Origin: Planctomycetia bacterium | GTDB taxonomy: Bacteria > Planctomycetota > Planctomycetia > Pirellulales > Thermoguttaceae | Length of the DNA stretch: 33,171 nucleotides | Reading direction: 5' to 3' | Assembly (NCBI GenBank): GCA_030527205.1 | Contig: JAUNBG010000040.1 | Coordinates: 1-33,171 of the forward strand | The notes under the pieces: generated by a model | What the model was told of the DNA's origin: nothing | Databases searched by the model: none | The model's input: the letters and a program-made list of their open reading frames with translations, nothing else | Position numbers and translations under genes: made by a program | In this document: one piece after another, positions 1-8,474 of the stretch | How the letters are laid out: each line of letters begins with the position of its first letter | Position numbering within the stretch: the stretch's first letter is position 1

Positions 1-779
1 CCCAATTTTAACGCTCTTTTTAAGCCTCTTTGCTCTCTTTTAAGCAATTTATTTTTTTGTTCCATTTCAATAGCGCGTTCGTCGCGCCGTCTTTTTTCTT
101 CGGCTTCGAGATAAGCTTGAATTTTTTCTTCACTCAAAAATTCAAATCGACGATCATAAGCTTTTTTTATGTTAGAATTCTCATTAATGATATTATCCAT
201 TTCTTCCTCACTGATGCCATTTGGAAAGTTCAGAAATTTTAACCAATTTACTAAGTTTTTATTGGTTGTACCAAGTTGCTTTTGATGAAAACTGTCAGGG
301 ATTTGAATAAATTTAATATTCAAATGATTCGACAAAATTTTTTCTGAGTAATGTTTTGATGCTAAATGAAATGAGTCAAATAAAATTTCCTTATGATTTT
401 TATAGATTGGAAATTTTATGAAAACGATACTGGTTGTTGGTTTAAGTTTAGTATAATCGTCTCCTTTGTTCAACTGGGAACCATAGAGTCGAGACCAATA
501 ATACAAAATGCGTTCACGAAAAAAAGCATGTTCTGAAGTTTGGATTTCGATATTGATTTTTCTTTGTTTTTCGTCTTGAGCTTGAACGTCCAAAATTGCC
601 CGTTTTGTTAATATATACTCATCAAAATGGAAAGGATTCTGAATAGTCAATTTTTTCAAAAGAGGAACGTTATCATTTTCAAAAACGGCATTGATTAAAT
701 CAATTAAGATTATTTCGGAATTTTCGCTTCCGAGAACGGCATGAAAAACCAAATCATTTGACGCAGGTAAATCGATCAT
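1..779 (-). CDS. Rpn-family PD-(D/E)XK nuclease / putative transposase, 3' end cut off by window
   Basis: The frame is open from the ATG at 779 to the window edge (259 codons, no stop), so the C-terminus is missing. The N-terminus reads MIDLPASNDLVFHAVLG, the usual (S/N)DxVFKxxFG opening of the Rpn / PDDEXK_2 family. Asp64 (ILDVQAQ) and the later EIQ (Glu78, Gln80) match the family's nuclease core of D...ExQ. The C-terminal part visible here is highly charged (EEKRRRDERA), which is common in this family. Rpn proteins are recombination-promoting DNA nucleases, often multicopy and annotated as transposases. The ATG at 779 is chosen because a sigma-70-like promoter lies just upstream (825-854), leaving a leader of about 40 nt. 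The ribosome-binding site is weak (GAG). Family assignment is fairly secure; activity is inferred. Confidence 0.82.
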   Translation of the reverse strand, partial: MIDLPASNDLVFHAVLGSENSEIILIDLINAVFENDNVPLLKKLTIQNPFHFDEYILTKRAILDVQAQDEKQRKINIEIQTSEHAFFRERILYYWSRLYGSQLNKGDDYTKLKPTTSIVFIKFPIYKNHKEILFDSFHLASKHYSEKILSNHLNIKFIQIPDSFHQKQLGTTNKNLVNWLKFLNFPNGISEEEMDNIINENSNIKKAYDRRFEFLSEEKIQAYLEAEEKRRRDERAIEMEQKNKLLKREQRGLKRALKL

Positions 780-824
780 GATCTCTGTTCTTATAAAAAA
801 GGTTTGAGTTGTCAATTTCTTAAC

Positions 825-854
825 ATTATACTCGAATGGAATAGACTTTTTCAA
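825..854 (-). promoter_or_regulatory. sigma-70-like promoter of the Rpn-family gene
   Basis: On the minus strand TTGAAA (849-854) and a perfect TATAAT (825-830) are separated by 18 nt. The predicted start near 818 gives a leader of about 40 nt before the ATG at 779. It also rules against an in-frame TTG at 815 as the start. Confidence 0.6.
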
Positions 855-1295
855 GACGTTTCTTGTCTGGGAAAAATATTGGCAAATTGATGTCTTTCGA
901 TTTTAACTAATATTAATTAATTTCAACTAATCTTAATTATAGGACTTTTCTGAATAAAATAAATAAGTTGATAAAACAAAAGCGATGTCGATTCAATTTG
1001 TCGCTTCCAAGGAAATAAACGTTGTCAAAACAGCCAAAAAATAATTTAGAGGAACTAAACGATAATCAAAATTATTCGAAGGCTGCGTCTTCGCTTTCCG
1101 TTTTTGACTATTGAAAATATCAGATTTTTAAGATCATAATTCCAGCAACAATGATCCGTTCATTGTTATCGGTTTCTGAGTCAAAAGTCGAGATTCCGTA
1201 TAAAAAGTTTTAGAGAATATTTTCTGTTTGCTCTATCCTGATAATCAACAGTTGAAATTTTTTAGTAAAAAATTTTCAAATTACAAAAATTTCTC

Positions 1296-1324
1296 TTGCT
1301 TTTTTAAAAAAAGAAAGCTATACT
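1296..1324 (+). promoter_or_regulatory. candidate sigma-70 promoter in the gene-poor region
   Basis: TTGCTT (1296-1301) and TATACT (1319-1324) are spaced by exactly 17 nt. Transcription would start near 1331 and run toward the short frame at 1431 and the terminator at 2186-2213. No long gene is present on this strand, so the purpose is unclear. Confidence 0.4.
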
Positions 1325-1430
1325 CTTATTAGGAATGGAAATTGAAAAAGAGATTAAGTTTTTTTCATTTTCATTAAAACTTGCCTGGTTCAATCTTTAA
1401 CTGTTCCGTACAACAGTAAGGAGAGTTTCC

Positions 1431-1478
1431 ATGAGAAAAGCCAGATCAAAACCTTATGAAAGGGATGAACGGGGTTGA
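1431..1478 (+). CDS. possible very short peptide gene or remnant 5' end (15 codons)
   Basis: AAGGAG lies about 8 nt before an ATG that encodes MRKARSKPYERDERG and then a stop. A 100-nt leader separates it from the promoter-like pair at 1296-1324. The peptide is strongly basic and charged. A one-base shift after codon 13 would extend the frame by about 19 codons, so this may be the start of a decayed gene rather than a true micropeptide. Nothing in it is recognisable. Confidence 0.15.
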   Translation: MRKARSKPYERDERG

Positions 1479-2185
1479 TTTTTCAACTGATCAATACCTG
1501 GCGTCCCAAAAACTGTTTTTTTTGAGTTGAATTTTCAATTTAGGAGGCTTTTAGCGATTGGTTATTTGAAACGATGTTCATCTTTTACAAAAACTGGAGC
1601 GCTGATATGAGGTTTCCAAAGAAAAAACTTGTTTAACGGGACGATGAATGCGGATTTGTCGTCCCAAAAATGGTCTGTATCCTTAAACCTTTTTGCCGAA
1701 AGAACGTTTCTTGATCGGTAAACATGTGTGTTAGATTCCATTTTTTTAACAATCGACCCAAAAAATATGTTGCCGTTAAAATCAGTAGATTAGAATGATT
1801 TGCGGATATTGTCATTGAAAAAACAACTTGTTTTTTTGACAAACGCTTTATGCGAAACCGAATAATACATGATATTTCATGACTATTTCGAACATTTTAA
1901 CGGAAGCATTTGAGTATTATTCTTATTGAAAGTTTGTCTGTTAAATACAAATAAGAAGTCTTTCCTTATATATTAAAAAAGGAATGCGATACGCAATAGA
2001 CTTAAAAGCATAAAGAATATGTAACTCCAAGCAGATCGACTTATAAATAGAATAATTGTTTTTTTTTCTCCAAAAAAGATTTCTTCTTTAAGAACCTTTT
2101 TTCAACAATCGAAAGATTGACTGTTTTTTATTTTTAATAAAAATCACATTCAAGTAAAACATTTCTATGTTATTTTTTCTTCATG

Positions 2186-2213
2186 CCCGGCGGTCCTCTC
2201 CGACGGGTTTTTT
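2186..2213 (+). terminator. rho-independent terminator, plus strand
   Basis: The stem pairs CCCG with CGGG and CGG with CCG around a single G/A mismatch, has a six-base loop (TCCTCT), and is followed by six T. The opposite strand has no T-run after the hairpin, so it works for plus-strand transcripts. That is odd because the nearest gene, the cysteine desulfurase, is on the minus strand and ends at 2244. It would therefore stop transcripts coming from the gene-poor region before they enter that gene antisense. Confidence 0.6.
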
Positions 2214-2243
2214 ATTTGTCTAAACAGAAAACAATAGCCAAGG

Positions 2244-3455
2244 TTACGAAAAGTCAAAGGAAGAATGGTCGCATGGAGATTGGTTGACTTTATCCCAAAA
2301 AGGGGAGAGTTTTCGAATTCGTTGAATAATATCGGGAAAAACGTCGATTGTTCGATCGATTTCTTCTGGAGTTGTATAACGGCTCAAACTGAAACGAATA
2401 TTCCCTTGAAGAGCGGTCGAAGGAACTTTCATTGCCGTTAAAACATGAGACGGATCCAAAGAGCCCGATGTGCAAGCCGAGCCGCTTGAGATACAAATTT
2501 GTTTTTCGTTGGTCGCAAAAAGAATGGCTTCGCCTTCAATTCCATGAAAAGCGACGTTAAGCGTATTTGGCATTCTTAATGCCTTTTTTCCGTTGATCTC
2601 AATATAGGGAATCCTTTTTTCCAATTCCTCTTGCAAATGATTTCTTAATTTTTCCATGCGAAGAACATCTTCTTCATGAGTTTGAGCTGCCAATTCGACC
2701 GCTTTGGCCAGTCCGATGATATAAGGGACATTTTCTGTTCCGCCGCGACGGGAATTCTCTTGATGACCGCCAATTAAAAAAGTTCGAATCGGAGTTCCCT
2801 GTCGAATATAAAGAACGCCAATTCCTTTCGGCGCATGAATTTTGTGACCGGAAAAAGAAAGGAGATCAATATTTTTGAAATTGCCCTTTAAATCAATGGG
2901 AATTTTTGTAAAAGACTGGGTTGCGTCAACATGAAAAATGATTTGAGGATCAGTTTCTTTCAGAATTCGGGAAAGTCTTTCAACAGGAAAAATAACGCCG
3001 GTTTCATTGTTTGCGTGCATAATGGAAACCAGAAGCGTTTTGCCAGGTTGAATCGAATGGACAAATTGGGCAAGATCAAGATTGCCGTTTTGGTCGACAT
3101 CCAACCAGGTTATTTCATATCCTTGACGTTGAAGTTCTTTGCAAACTTCCAAAACGGCAGGATGTTCAACTTTTGTTGTTATGAGATGACGACGTTCCGG
3201 GTTGGCGCGAACGGCTCCAAAAATAGCGGCGTTATTGCTTTCCGTTGCGCAGGATGTAAAAATGATTTCCTGCCTTGACGATGCCCCCAAATGTTGGCCA
3301 ATAATTTTGCGAGCCGCTTGAATCTCTTTTGACAAGTCAACCGCAGGTTCATACATGGAACTCGGATTCCAATATTTTTCTGTGAAATAAGGTTTCATTG
3401 CCTCAAAGACTTCGGGAGCAATACTTGTTGTCGCATTATTATCCAGATAAATCAT
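2244..3455 (-). CDS. iscS: cysteine desulfurase (NifS/IscS class)
   Basis: The 403-residue protein is a PLP-dependent enzyme that takes sulfur from L-cysteine as a persulfide for Fe-S cluster and thio-cofactor assembly. It starts MIYLDNNATT, the standard NifS/IscS opening. The PLP lysine is Lys205 in SFSGHKIHAPKG. The persulfide cysteine is Cys328 in SSGSACTSGS, in the long flexible loop typical of group I enzymes. HANNETG and GGxQExxxRxGTEN-like segments are also present. Length fits the family. No iscR, iscU, nifU or sufE neighbour is in the window, so it stands alone, and NifS and IscS cannot be told apart from the sequence alone. The gene is followed by a terminator facing the other way (2186-2213). 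Confidence 0.95.
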   Translation of the reverse strand: MIYLDNNATTSIAPEVFEAMKPYFTEKYWNPSSMYEPAVDLSKEIQAARKIIGQHLGASSRQEIIFTSCATESNNAAIFGAVRANPERRHLITTKVEHPAVLEVCKELQRQGYEITWLDVDQNGNLDLAQFVHSIQPGKTLLVSIMHANNETGVIFPVERLSRILKETDPQIIFHVDATQSFTKIPIDLKGNFKNIDLLSFSGHKIHAPKGIGVLYIRQGTPIRTFLIGGHQENSRRGGTENVPYIIGLAKAVELAAQTHEEDVLRMEKLRNHLQEELEKRIPYIEINGKKALRMPNTLNVAFHGIEGEAILFATNEKQICISSGSACTSGSLDPSHVLTAMKVPSTALQGNIRFSLSRYTTPEEIDRTIDVFPDIIQRIRKLSPFWDKVNQSPCDHSSFDFS

Positions 3456-3845
3456 TTTTCGTTTATAAATTCTTTCAATGCCAGGCGGAAATATTCTTTA
3501 AATTGAACATTAAGCTCAAGCCAACTGAAACCTGTTGAATTTTCTTTGTTCATGAACTGCCAAAGATGTCAGGTTTCTTAAAACAATCAAGCCATTGCAA
3601 CCAAAAGCTGTAGCGCATTTGGTTACGATTTATATCGAAATGGATCGGGAGCAACCCTTTTGCGTTTCGTAATTTTGCCCATTTTATCAAAACTATCAAC
3701 GAGCGATTCGGGTTTTGAACAGGCTTGAACAATAAGTTGGTTTGAAGTTGTTTTTTTGTTTCAAGCATTTCTTTTTTCGTCAGTCAATCGTTTTTGACAA
3801 AAAGTTTTTATTGCAAATCAATTGACAAGATCATCTCATTATATA
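3456..3845. other. intergenic stretch with no supported gene
   Basis: A 72-codon open frame on the minus strand (3550-3768) has only a weak A-rich ribosome-binding site and no recognisable similarity, so it is not called. The segment should hold the promoter of the cysteine desulfurase, but no convincing -35/-10 pair was seen. Confidence 0.4.
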
Positions 3846-6800
3846 TTATTGTTCTTTTGTATCAAACCCATAAAGGGAAAGAGCCTTATTTTTTATTTCA
3901 TTTAAGTTCAGTTTTCCGGTTCCCAAAACAGGAATCTGATCAACTTTTTTGAAATTTTGCGGCGAAGGAACCCAAATTTGAGGCATGCCGCTTTCCAAAA
4001 GGAGTTTGCAGATATTATCTGGCGAAATCGGCAATTCTGTATACAAAACAACGATTTTTTCCCCTTTTCTTTCATCGGGAACGGCTGTAACGACAAGTCG
4101 GCATATATCGCGTGAGTCAGAGTCCTCCTGAACATTTTCTTCATTATTTTGGATGTCTGCGTTTTCTCTCTTTGGGGAATCCGGATGAGTTTTGCCTGAA
4201 AGACTTTCCTGATCAGAATCGGGGGTTTGTTTCGATATAACCAATTCGATTCGTTCTTCAATAAAAATATGAGGAACCATTTCGCCGCCGATTTTTGACA
4301 TTCTGCTTTCGCGACCAGTTATGAAAATGAATCCGTCCTCGTCGATTCTTGCGATATCGCCAGTTCGATACCAATCGTCATGAAATGACGCTTTTGTCTT
4401 TTCCGGTTCATTATAATAACCAGGCGTTACGGAAGCGCCCTTGACTTCTAACATTCCCGAGAAGTTTACAGGAAGCTCTTCGCCTGATTCCAAATCGACA
4501 ATTCGAGCGACAAATCCGGGACAAAGGCGGCCGATGGAGCCGATTTTCATATATTTATTGAATGAATCATGAAAACGGCAGGGAGTCAGATTGACGGATA
4601 AAACAGGAGCAAGCTCGGTTGCGCCAAATCCCTCAACCAAATATTGACCAAATTTTTCTTTCCATTGTTCGGCTAAATCAGCAGGAAGTTTTTCCGCGCC
4701 AGCAACGGTCAAGTTGAGAGTCGCAAAATCTTCCGGCGGACAACGACGATAATAGCTTCGCAAGAAAGTTGCCGTTGAAGCGGCAATGGTCGTTTTATAT
4801 TTTCGAGCCATTTCGCCGACCATTTTGGGTTCCAGAGGATTATAATGATAAACAGCGACGGTTGAAAACATTAATGGAAACCAAATCATGGTCGTATAAC
4901 CAAAGGAATGGAACATTGGAAGGACACTCAAAAGCGAATCTTCCTGTTTCGGAATGACAAGTTGATAAAAGCCTTGAACATTCGCGGCAATATTGGCCTG
5001 CGTTAATATAACTCCTTTGGGACGTCCTGTTGACCCTGATGTAAAAATGATTGTATTCAGATCGCTTTGTTTGATTTTCGTAAGTCCGAATAGACGTTCC
5101 AGGAACCAGATCGGAAGCAAGGATTGAATCCAACCGATTAATTTGTCAAAAAAGGAAAGTTGAGAAATGATGTCCTCCAGAACAAGCATTTCTGTATCCA
5201 ATTTGAGATTCGGAATTTTCTTGAGCAGTCGATTTGTTGCAATGACTTTTTTGATTCCCGCAACTTTAAGGCAATAATTATTGGTTTCGTTGCTGAATGT
5301 ATAGTTTAAATTGATTGGAACGCGACGGTCTAACGCAATGGCGGCATTAATGAGAGCTCCGCCAACGGAAGTCGGAAAAAGAAGACCGATCATTTGATCC
5401 TTTTTGAGCAATCGATGGAAAAAATGTCGCAAAACGAGAACTTTCAACAGAGCTTGACGCCCATTGACATCGGCTCCGGTTGAATCGACCAATTGTCGTT
5501 GTTTCGAATATTGACGAAAATTTCTTAACATTTTTCTTGTAGGAATCATTAAATGTTTGTCGTTTGGAAAACGGTTGGGGTTCATCGAATCAACGCCGAG
5601 TTCTTCAACGATATGTTGCATTTTTTGAGCAATGATTGACGAATCTTTTTCCTGACTGAGAGGAATTGTTTCTGTTTCAATTATTTTGGCCTGTTTTTTT
5701 AAACTGATTAAATTGTCAAAATCAGAAAGATAGACAGGCTTTCCAAAAGCGACTGTAACTCGTTGAACGAGTCTTTTGTAAAACGGTTCCATTTTTGGGG
5801 GTTTTGCGTAAGCCCATTGACTTCCCCAGAGACCGCCTAAATAAAATGGAACGATTGGAACATTCTTGTTTTCCTTTAATATATGAAGAAAACCGCTTTC
5901 AAAAGCGCGAATCTGACCCGTTCGAGTAATTCCCCCTTCCGGAAAAATGACAACGATATCGCCCTTTTGCAATGCTTTTCGAGCTTCTCGAATCATTTGA
6001 ATAACGGAGTGACGATTGCCGGGAATAAATTGAATAACCCCAGTTTTGCGAACGATAAGTCGAACCAACGCATTCTGAGGGACAAAATCCGAATCAGCAA
6101 TAAATCGGACAGGGCGTTTGCTGTTGCAATAAATCAATAATGCGTCTAAATAACTGACATGATTTCCGAGAAGCAAAACAGGACCTGTTTCTGGAATGTT
6201 TTGGGCGTCAATAATCCGCGGTCGATAAAAGAACCAAAGAAAAGCTGAAACCAAAAGATTCAAAAAAGGCAAAAAGAGATTTTTGAAAGAAAGAATCAAA
6301 ACCGGGAGAGAAATCAAAGCGCAGACAAACCAAATTTGAGTCGCATTTAAACCGGGATAATTCCAATTTTTAATGGGTGTTGCCAACAGACCTTGAAAGA
6401 CGGAAAAAATGGCCATTGCCGCAAAGGAATAAAAATTGTAAGCGGCAAGAATTCGTCCGCGGCTTTCGACCGGACTTTTCGTTTGAAGCATAGCGAGTAA
6501 AGGAATGTCATACATTCCCGCCGAAGTTCCGAGAGCAAAGAGTCCTAATGCGGCAAAAAGAAACGGAAAGGTCAAAGGAGAAGCAACAATTTGATCGGGT
6601 CGAAGCGAAACGGAAGGAGTCAAGGAAAGAAATAAAGCAAAGAGAACAATAAAAAAAGCTCCGATCGGAACGAGTCCCATTTCAATTTTTCCGCGTGACC
6701 AATAACCGGCCAGGAGTGCTCCCGCTGCTAACCCCAAGGATAAAGCGACGAGCAGAAGCATTGCGTAATCTTGTCGAACGAACAGCATTTCCGTTGCAAA

Positions 6801-7613
6801 TTTATCGATATTAACTTGGGCTAAAGCGCCGAGCCCCCAAAAAAACGAACTTCCCATTGCAACCCAAAAAACGAATCGATGTCGAAAAAGGAATCGCAAG
6901 TCAGAGAACGTTTGGAAAAAGGGATTGATCGGAAATTTTGCTTTTGGATCAACCGGTTTCATCGACGGAATGAAAAAGCTGGAAATCAATCCAGCGATAG
7001 CGACGCCAATAATAACGCTAGACCAAATGGGCCAAAGATGCATTCCGCCCGTTCCTTCAAGCGGTTTTTCTGGCGAAAGCGTTGACCAGACAAATAGAAT
7101 GCCTCCAAGAAGTTGTCCTCCGATGCAAGCAATCATTGTTGTCATTGAATAATAGCCGTTTGCCTTTGAAATAAGTTTTTCCGGGACAACAGTTGGCAGA
7201 CTGCTATATTTTGCCGGACTAAAAAAAGCGCTTTGCGTTGCCAGCAAAAAAAGAATAACCAGCATAAACGGGACGCTCTGCGTCAAAATAGCTAACGTTC
7301 CCAATAAAACAATGAGAAGTTCTGCCGCTTTGCAACCGATAATGACGCTTCGTCGATTAAAACGATCGCAACAATAACCGGCGTATGAAGTAAAAATTAA
7401 AAAAGGAAGCAAAAAGGCGAGTGAACCGATCATTCGAATCTGGTCTGGCGAATCGCTCCAACCAATCGCGCATTTTCCAATCGGGATAATCAACCATCGA
7501 AAAATATTATCATTCAGAGCGACCAAAAATTGAGTTATTAAAAGAGCGATAAAACTTTTGGTCCAGAGTTTTTCTTGATTGTTGTCAAGTTGTTTATTGT
7601 TATTGGCCATCAT
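3846..7613 (-). CDS. three-domain lipid protein: MFS lysophospholipid transporter + PlsC-type acyltransferase + acyl-ACP synthetase (LplT-Aas fusion)
   Basis: The 1255-residue membrane protein joins three activities. Residues ~15-430 are a 12-helix-like MFS carrier resembling LplT. Residues ~460-680 are a PlsC-type acyltransferase, with NHxxxxD as His485...Asp490 and FPEGG at 557-561. Residues ~740-1255 are an AMP-forming ligase, with TSGSTGRPKG at 858-867, GFGATE and YRTGD at 1082-1086. In bacteria with separate LplT and Aas, the carrier flips lysophospholipid inward and Aas re-acylates it with acyl-ACP. The fusion would couple import and repair. A hydrophilic Asp/Glu/Ser-rich insert (~1126-1168) interrupts the ligase C-terminal domain and is probably a lineage-specific linker. 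Start: ATG 7613 is used; an in-frame TTG at 7619 is possible and neither has a good ribosome-binding site. The divergent neighbour is the fatty-acid cluster. Confidence 0.9.
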   Translation of the reverse strand: MMANNNKQLDNNQEKLWTKSFIALLITQFLVALNDNIFRWLIIPIGKCAIGWSDSPDQIRMIGSLAFLLPFLIFTSYAGYCCDRFNRRSVIIGCKAAELLIVLLGTLAILTQSVPFMLVILFLLATQSAFFSPAKYSSLPTVVPEKLISKANGYYSMTTMIACIGGQLLGGILFVWSTLSPEKPLEGTGGMHLWPIWSSVIIGVAIAGLISSFFIPSMKPVDPKAKFPINPFFQTFSDLRFLFRHRFVFWVAMGSSFFWGLGALAQVNIDKFATEMLFVRQDYAMLLLVALSLGLAAGALLAGYWSRGKIEMGLVPIGAFFIVLFALFLSLTPSVSLRPDQIVASPLTFPFLFAALGLFALGTSAGMYDIPLLAMLQTKSPVESRGRILAAYNFYSFAAMAIFSVFQGLLATPIKNWNYPGLNATQIWFVCALISLPVLILSFKNLFLPFLNLLVSAFLWFFYRPRIIDAQNIPETGPVLLLGNHVSYLDALLIYCNSKRPVRFIADSDFVPQNALVRLIVRKTGVIQFIPGNRHSVIQMIREARKALQKGDIVVIFPEGGITRTGQIRAFESGFLHILKENKNVPIVPFYLGGLWGSQWAYAKPPKMEPFYKRLVQRVTVAFGKPVYLSDFDNLISLKKQAKIIETETIPLSQEKDSSIIAQKMQHIVEELGVDSMNPNRFPNDKHLMIPTRKMLRNFRQYSKQRQLVDSTGADVNGRQALLKVLVLRHFFHRLLKKDQMIGLLFPTSVGGALINAAIALDRRVPINLNYTFSNETNNYCLKVAGIKKVIATNRLLKKIPNLKLDTEMLVLEDIISQLSFFDKLIGWIQSLLPIWFLERLFGLTKIKQSDLNTIIFTSGSTGRPKGVILTQANIAANVQGFYQLVIPKQEDSLLSVLPMFHSFGYTTMIWFPLMFSTVAVYHYNPLEPKMVGEMARKYKTTIAASTATFLRSYYRRCPPEDFATLNLTVAGAEKLPADLAEQWKEKFGQYLVEGFGATELAPVLSVNLTPCRFHDSFNKYMKIGSIGRLCPGFVARIVDLESGEELPVNFSGMLEVKGASVTPGYYNEPEKTKASFHDDWYRTGDIARIDEDGFIFITGRESRMSKIGGEMVPHIFIEERIELVISKQTPDSDQESLSGKTHPDSPKRENADIQNNEENVQEDSDSRDICRLVVTAVPDERKGEKIVVLYTELPISPDNICKLLLESGMPQIWVPSPQNFKKVDQIPVLGTGKLNLNEIKNKALSLYGFDTKEQ

Positions 7614-7677
7614 ATTCAAAAGGTTGAGTTGTTTAGGGGATTTTATAATGCCGACGCTTGGATTTTTTCGCTTCGCC

Positions 7678-7722
7678 GCCGCATAAACTTTGGAAATGCG
7701 GCTCCATAAAACGCCGCATTTC
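7678..7722 (-). promoter_or_regulatory. GC-rich leader with two mutually exclusive hairpins, upstream of the LplT-Aas gene
   Basis: Read on the minus strand, GAAATGCGGC (7722-7713) pairs perfectly over 10 bp with GCCGCATTTC (7702-7693). The second segment can instead pair over 7 bp with ATGCGGC (7684-7678). The block stands out as GC-rich in an AT-rich leader and lies 65-110 nt before the start codon, inside the predicted 5' UTR. The layout resembles a switch between two structures, but no T-run follows, so it is not a classic terminator and no known riboswitch was recognised. Confidence 0.4.
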
Positions 7723-7790
7723 GGAAAAATTAAGGAAAACCTTAATAATTGGACTTGCTAAAGAGGATTTGTTTGAAAAAGTTCGTTGTC

Positions 7791-7820
7791 TATATATTAT
7801 TTCTATATAATAACGGTCAA
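7791..7820 (-). promoter_or_regulatory. candidate promoter of the LplT-Aas gene
   Basis: On the minus strand TTGACC (7815-7820) and TATATA (7791-7796) are 18 nt apart. The predicted start near 7784 gives a 5' UTR of about 170 nt containing the hairpin pair at 7678-7722. Confidence 0.45.
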
Positions 7821-7850
7821 AAGGAGTTAAGGCAACATCTTTTTTTCCCC

Positions 7851-7881
7851 TAATTGACATATTTTTTAAAAATGTCAATTA
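7851..7881. promoter_or_regulatory. inverted repeat, candidate operator site 1 (TGACAT-N11-ATGTCA)
   Basis: TAATTGACAT (7851-7860) and ATGTCAATTA (7872-7881) are perfect 10-bp inverted arms around an 11-nt AT-only spacer. The inner six bases of each arm and the spacer length are the same as at 8181-8203 in the rpmF promoter. The site lies about 30 nt upstream of the candidate LplT-Aas -35 box. It also contains a TTGACA that could act as a -35 box toward rpmF. Confidence 0.5.
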
Positions 7882-8171
7882 ATAAGTTTCGATTTTTAAA
7901 AAATAAACCTTTTTTAATTTTCAAGAATATTTTTAGTGTTTATTTCTCAAACGTTTTGAAAATGCCTGATTCTTGTATTCGCAGCTCTGAAAATGACGAG
8001 CGGATAACGAAAGGGCAAAGTTTGTCGACAATGCCGATTTTGGTATCAATGAGATAAAAGTCAATGATTTCGAGTTGAAATGTTGGCTTTTTTGAATCAT
8101 TTAAAAATTGGAAAGTTTCAAAAAAAGCGAAGTTTTTCTTGATTCATTATTTCAAACCATTAACCCCCCTG

Positions 8172-8208
8172 TTGACTCCTTGACATATTTTGTTATTATG
8201 TCATAAGT
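8172..8208 (+). promoter_or_regulatory. promoter of the rpmF-fab cluster overlapped by candidate operator site 2
   Basis: Two overlapping -35/-10 choices are visible: TTGACT (8172-8177) with TATTAT (8194-8199), 16 nt apart, and TTGACA (8180-8185) with ATAAGT (8203-8208), 17 nt apart. Superimposed on them is TGACAT (8181-8186) - 11 nt - ATGTCA (8198-8203), matching the inverted repeat at 7851-7881. A protein bound here would cover the promoter, so repression is the simplest reading. Confidence 0.55.
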
Positions 8209-8283
8209 AAAACTCGATTTTCTCAATAGATTAATCGATCAATAGTATTTAAATCAGTCTTTTTTACAAAAACAGGCAAAACA

Positions 8284-8460
8284 ATGGCAGTTCCAAAACG
8301 TAAACATAGCAACGCCCGAACCGGTTCCCGTCGAGCTCATGATCACAAAAAACCTGTTCAATTAACCAGTTGTCCTGAATGCAATAAAATGATTCCGACT
8401 CATGTTGTCTGTCCGAATTGCGGTCATTATATGGGACGTCAGGTTGTTTCTAACGATTAG
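8284..8460 (+). CDS. rpmF: 50S ribosomal protein L32
   Basis: The 58-residue protein starts MAVPKRKHSN and carries the zinc-ribbon type found in many L32 proteins: Cys30-x2-Cys33 (CPEC) and Cys43-x2-Cys46 (CPNC). It is a small basic protein of the large ribosomal subunit. rpmF often heads the fatty-acid synthesis cluster in bacteria, and here it is 14 nt before fabD. The YceD/DUF177 gene that often precedes it, and the plsX and fabH genes that often follow it, are not here. The ribosome-binding site is weak (AGG about 8 nt before the ATG). Confidence 0.97.
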   Translation: MAVPKRKHSNARTGSRRAHDHKKPVQLTSCPECNKMIPTHVVCPNCGHYMGRQVVSND

Positions 8461-8474
8461 TTAAAGATAAAAAA

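Larger units (their letters stand above)
855..2185. other. gene-poor stretch of about 1.3 kb; no supported protein gene
   Basis: Both strands are AT-rich and broken by stops. The longest frames (for example 1633-1842 minus) have no ribosome-binding site and no recognisable family. What can be seen is a promoter-like pair at 1296-1324 on the plus strand, a good AAGGAGAG site before an ATG at 1431 that opens only a 15-codon frame (stop at 1476-1478), and a GC-rich terminator at 2186-2213. Together these could mark a small RNA, a very short peptide gene or the remains of a decayed gene. No tRNA or known RNA family was recognised. Confidence 0.5.

Noticed and set aside
30..242. 70-codon plus-strand frame at the left edge
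   Set aside because: It lies antisense to the much longer Rpn-family coding frame, is F-rich and has no ribosome-binding site.
3456..3500. TGGCAT-containing sequence upstream of the cysteine desulfurase as a sigma-54 promoter
   Set aside because: The TTGC half at the required spacing is missing.
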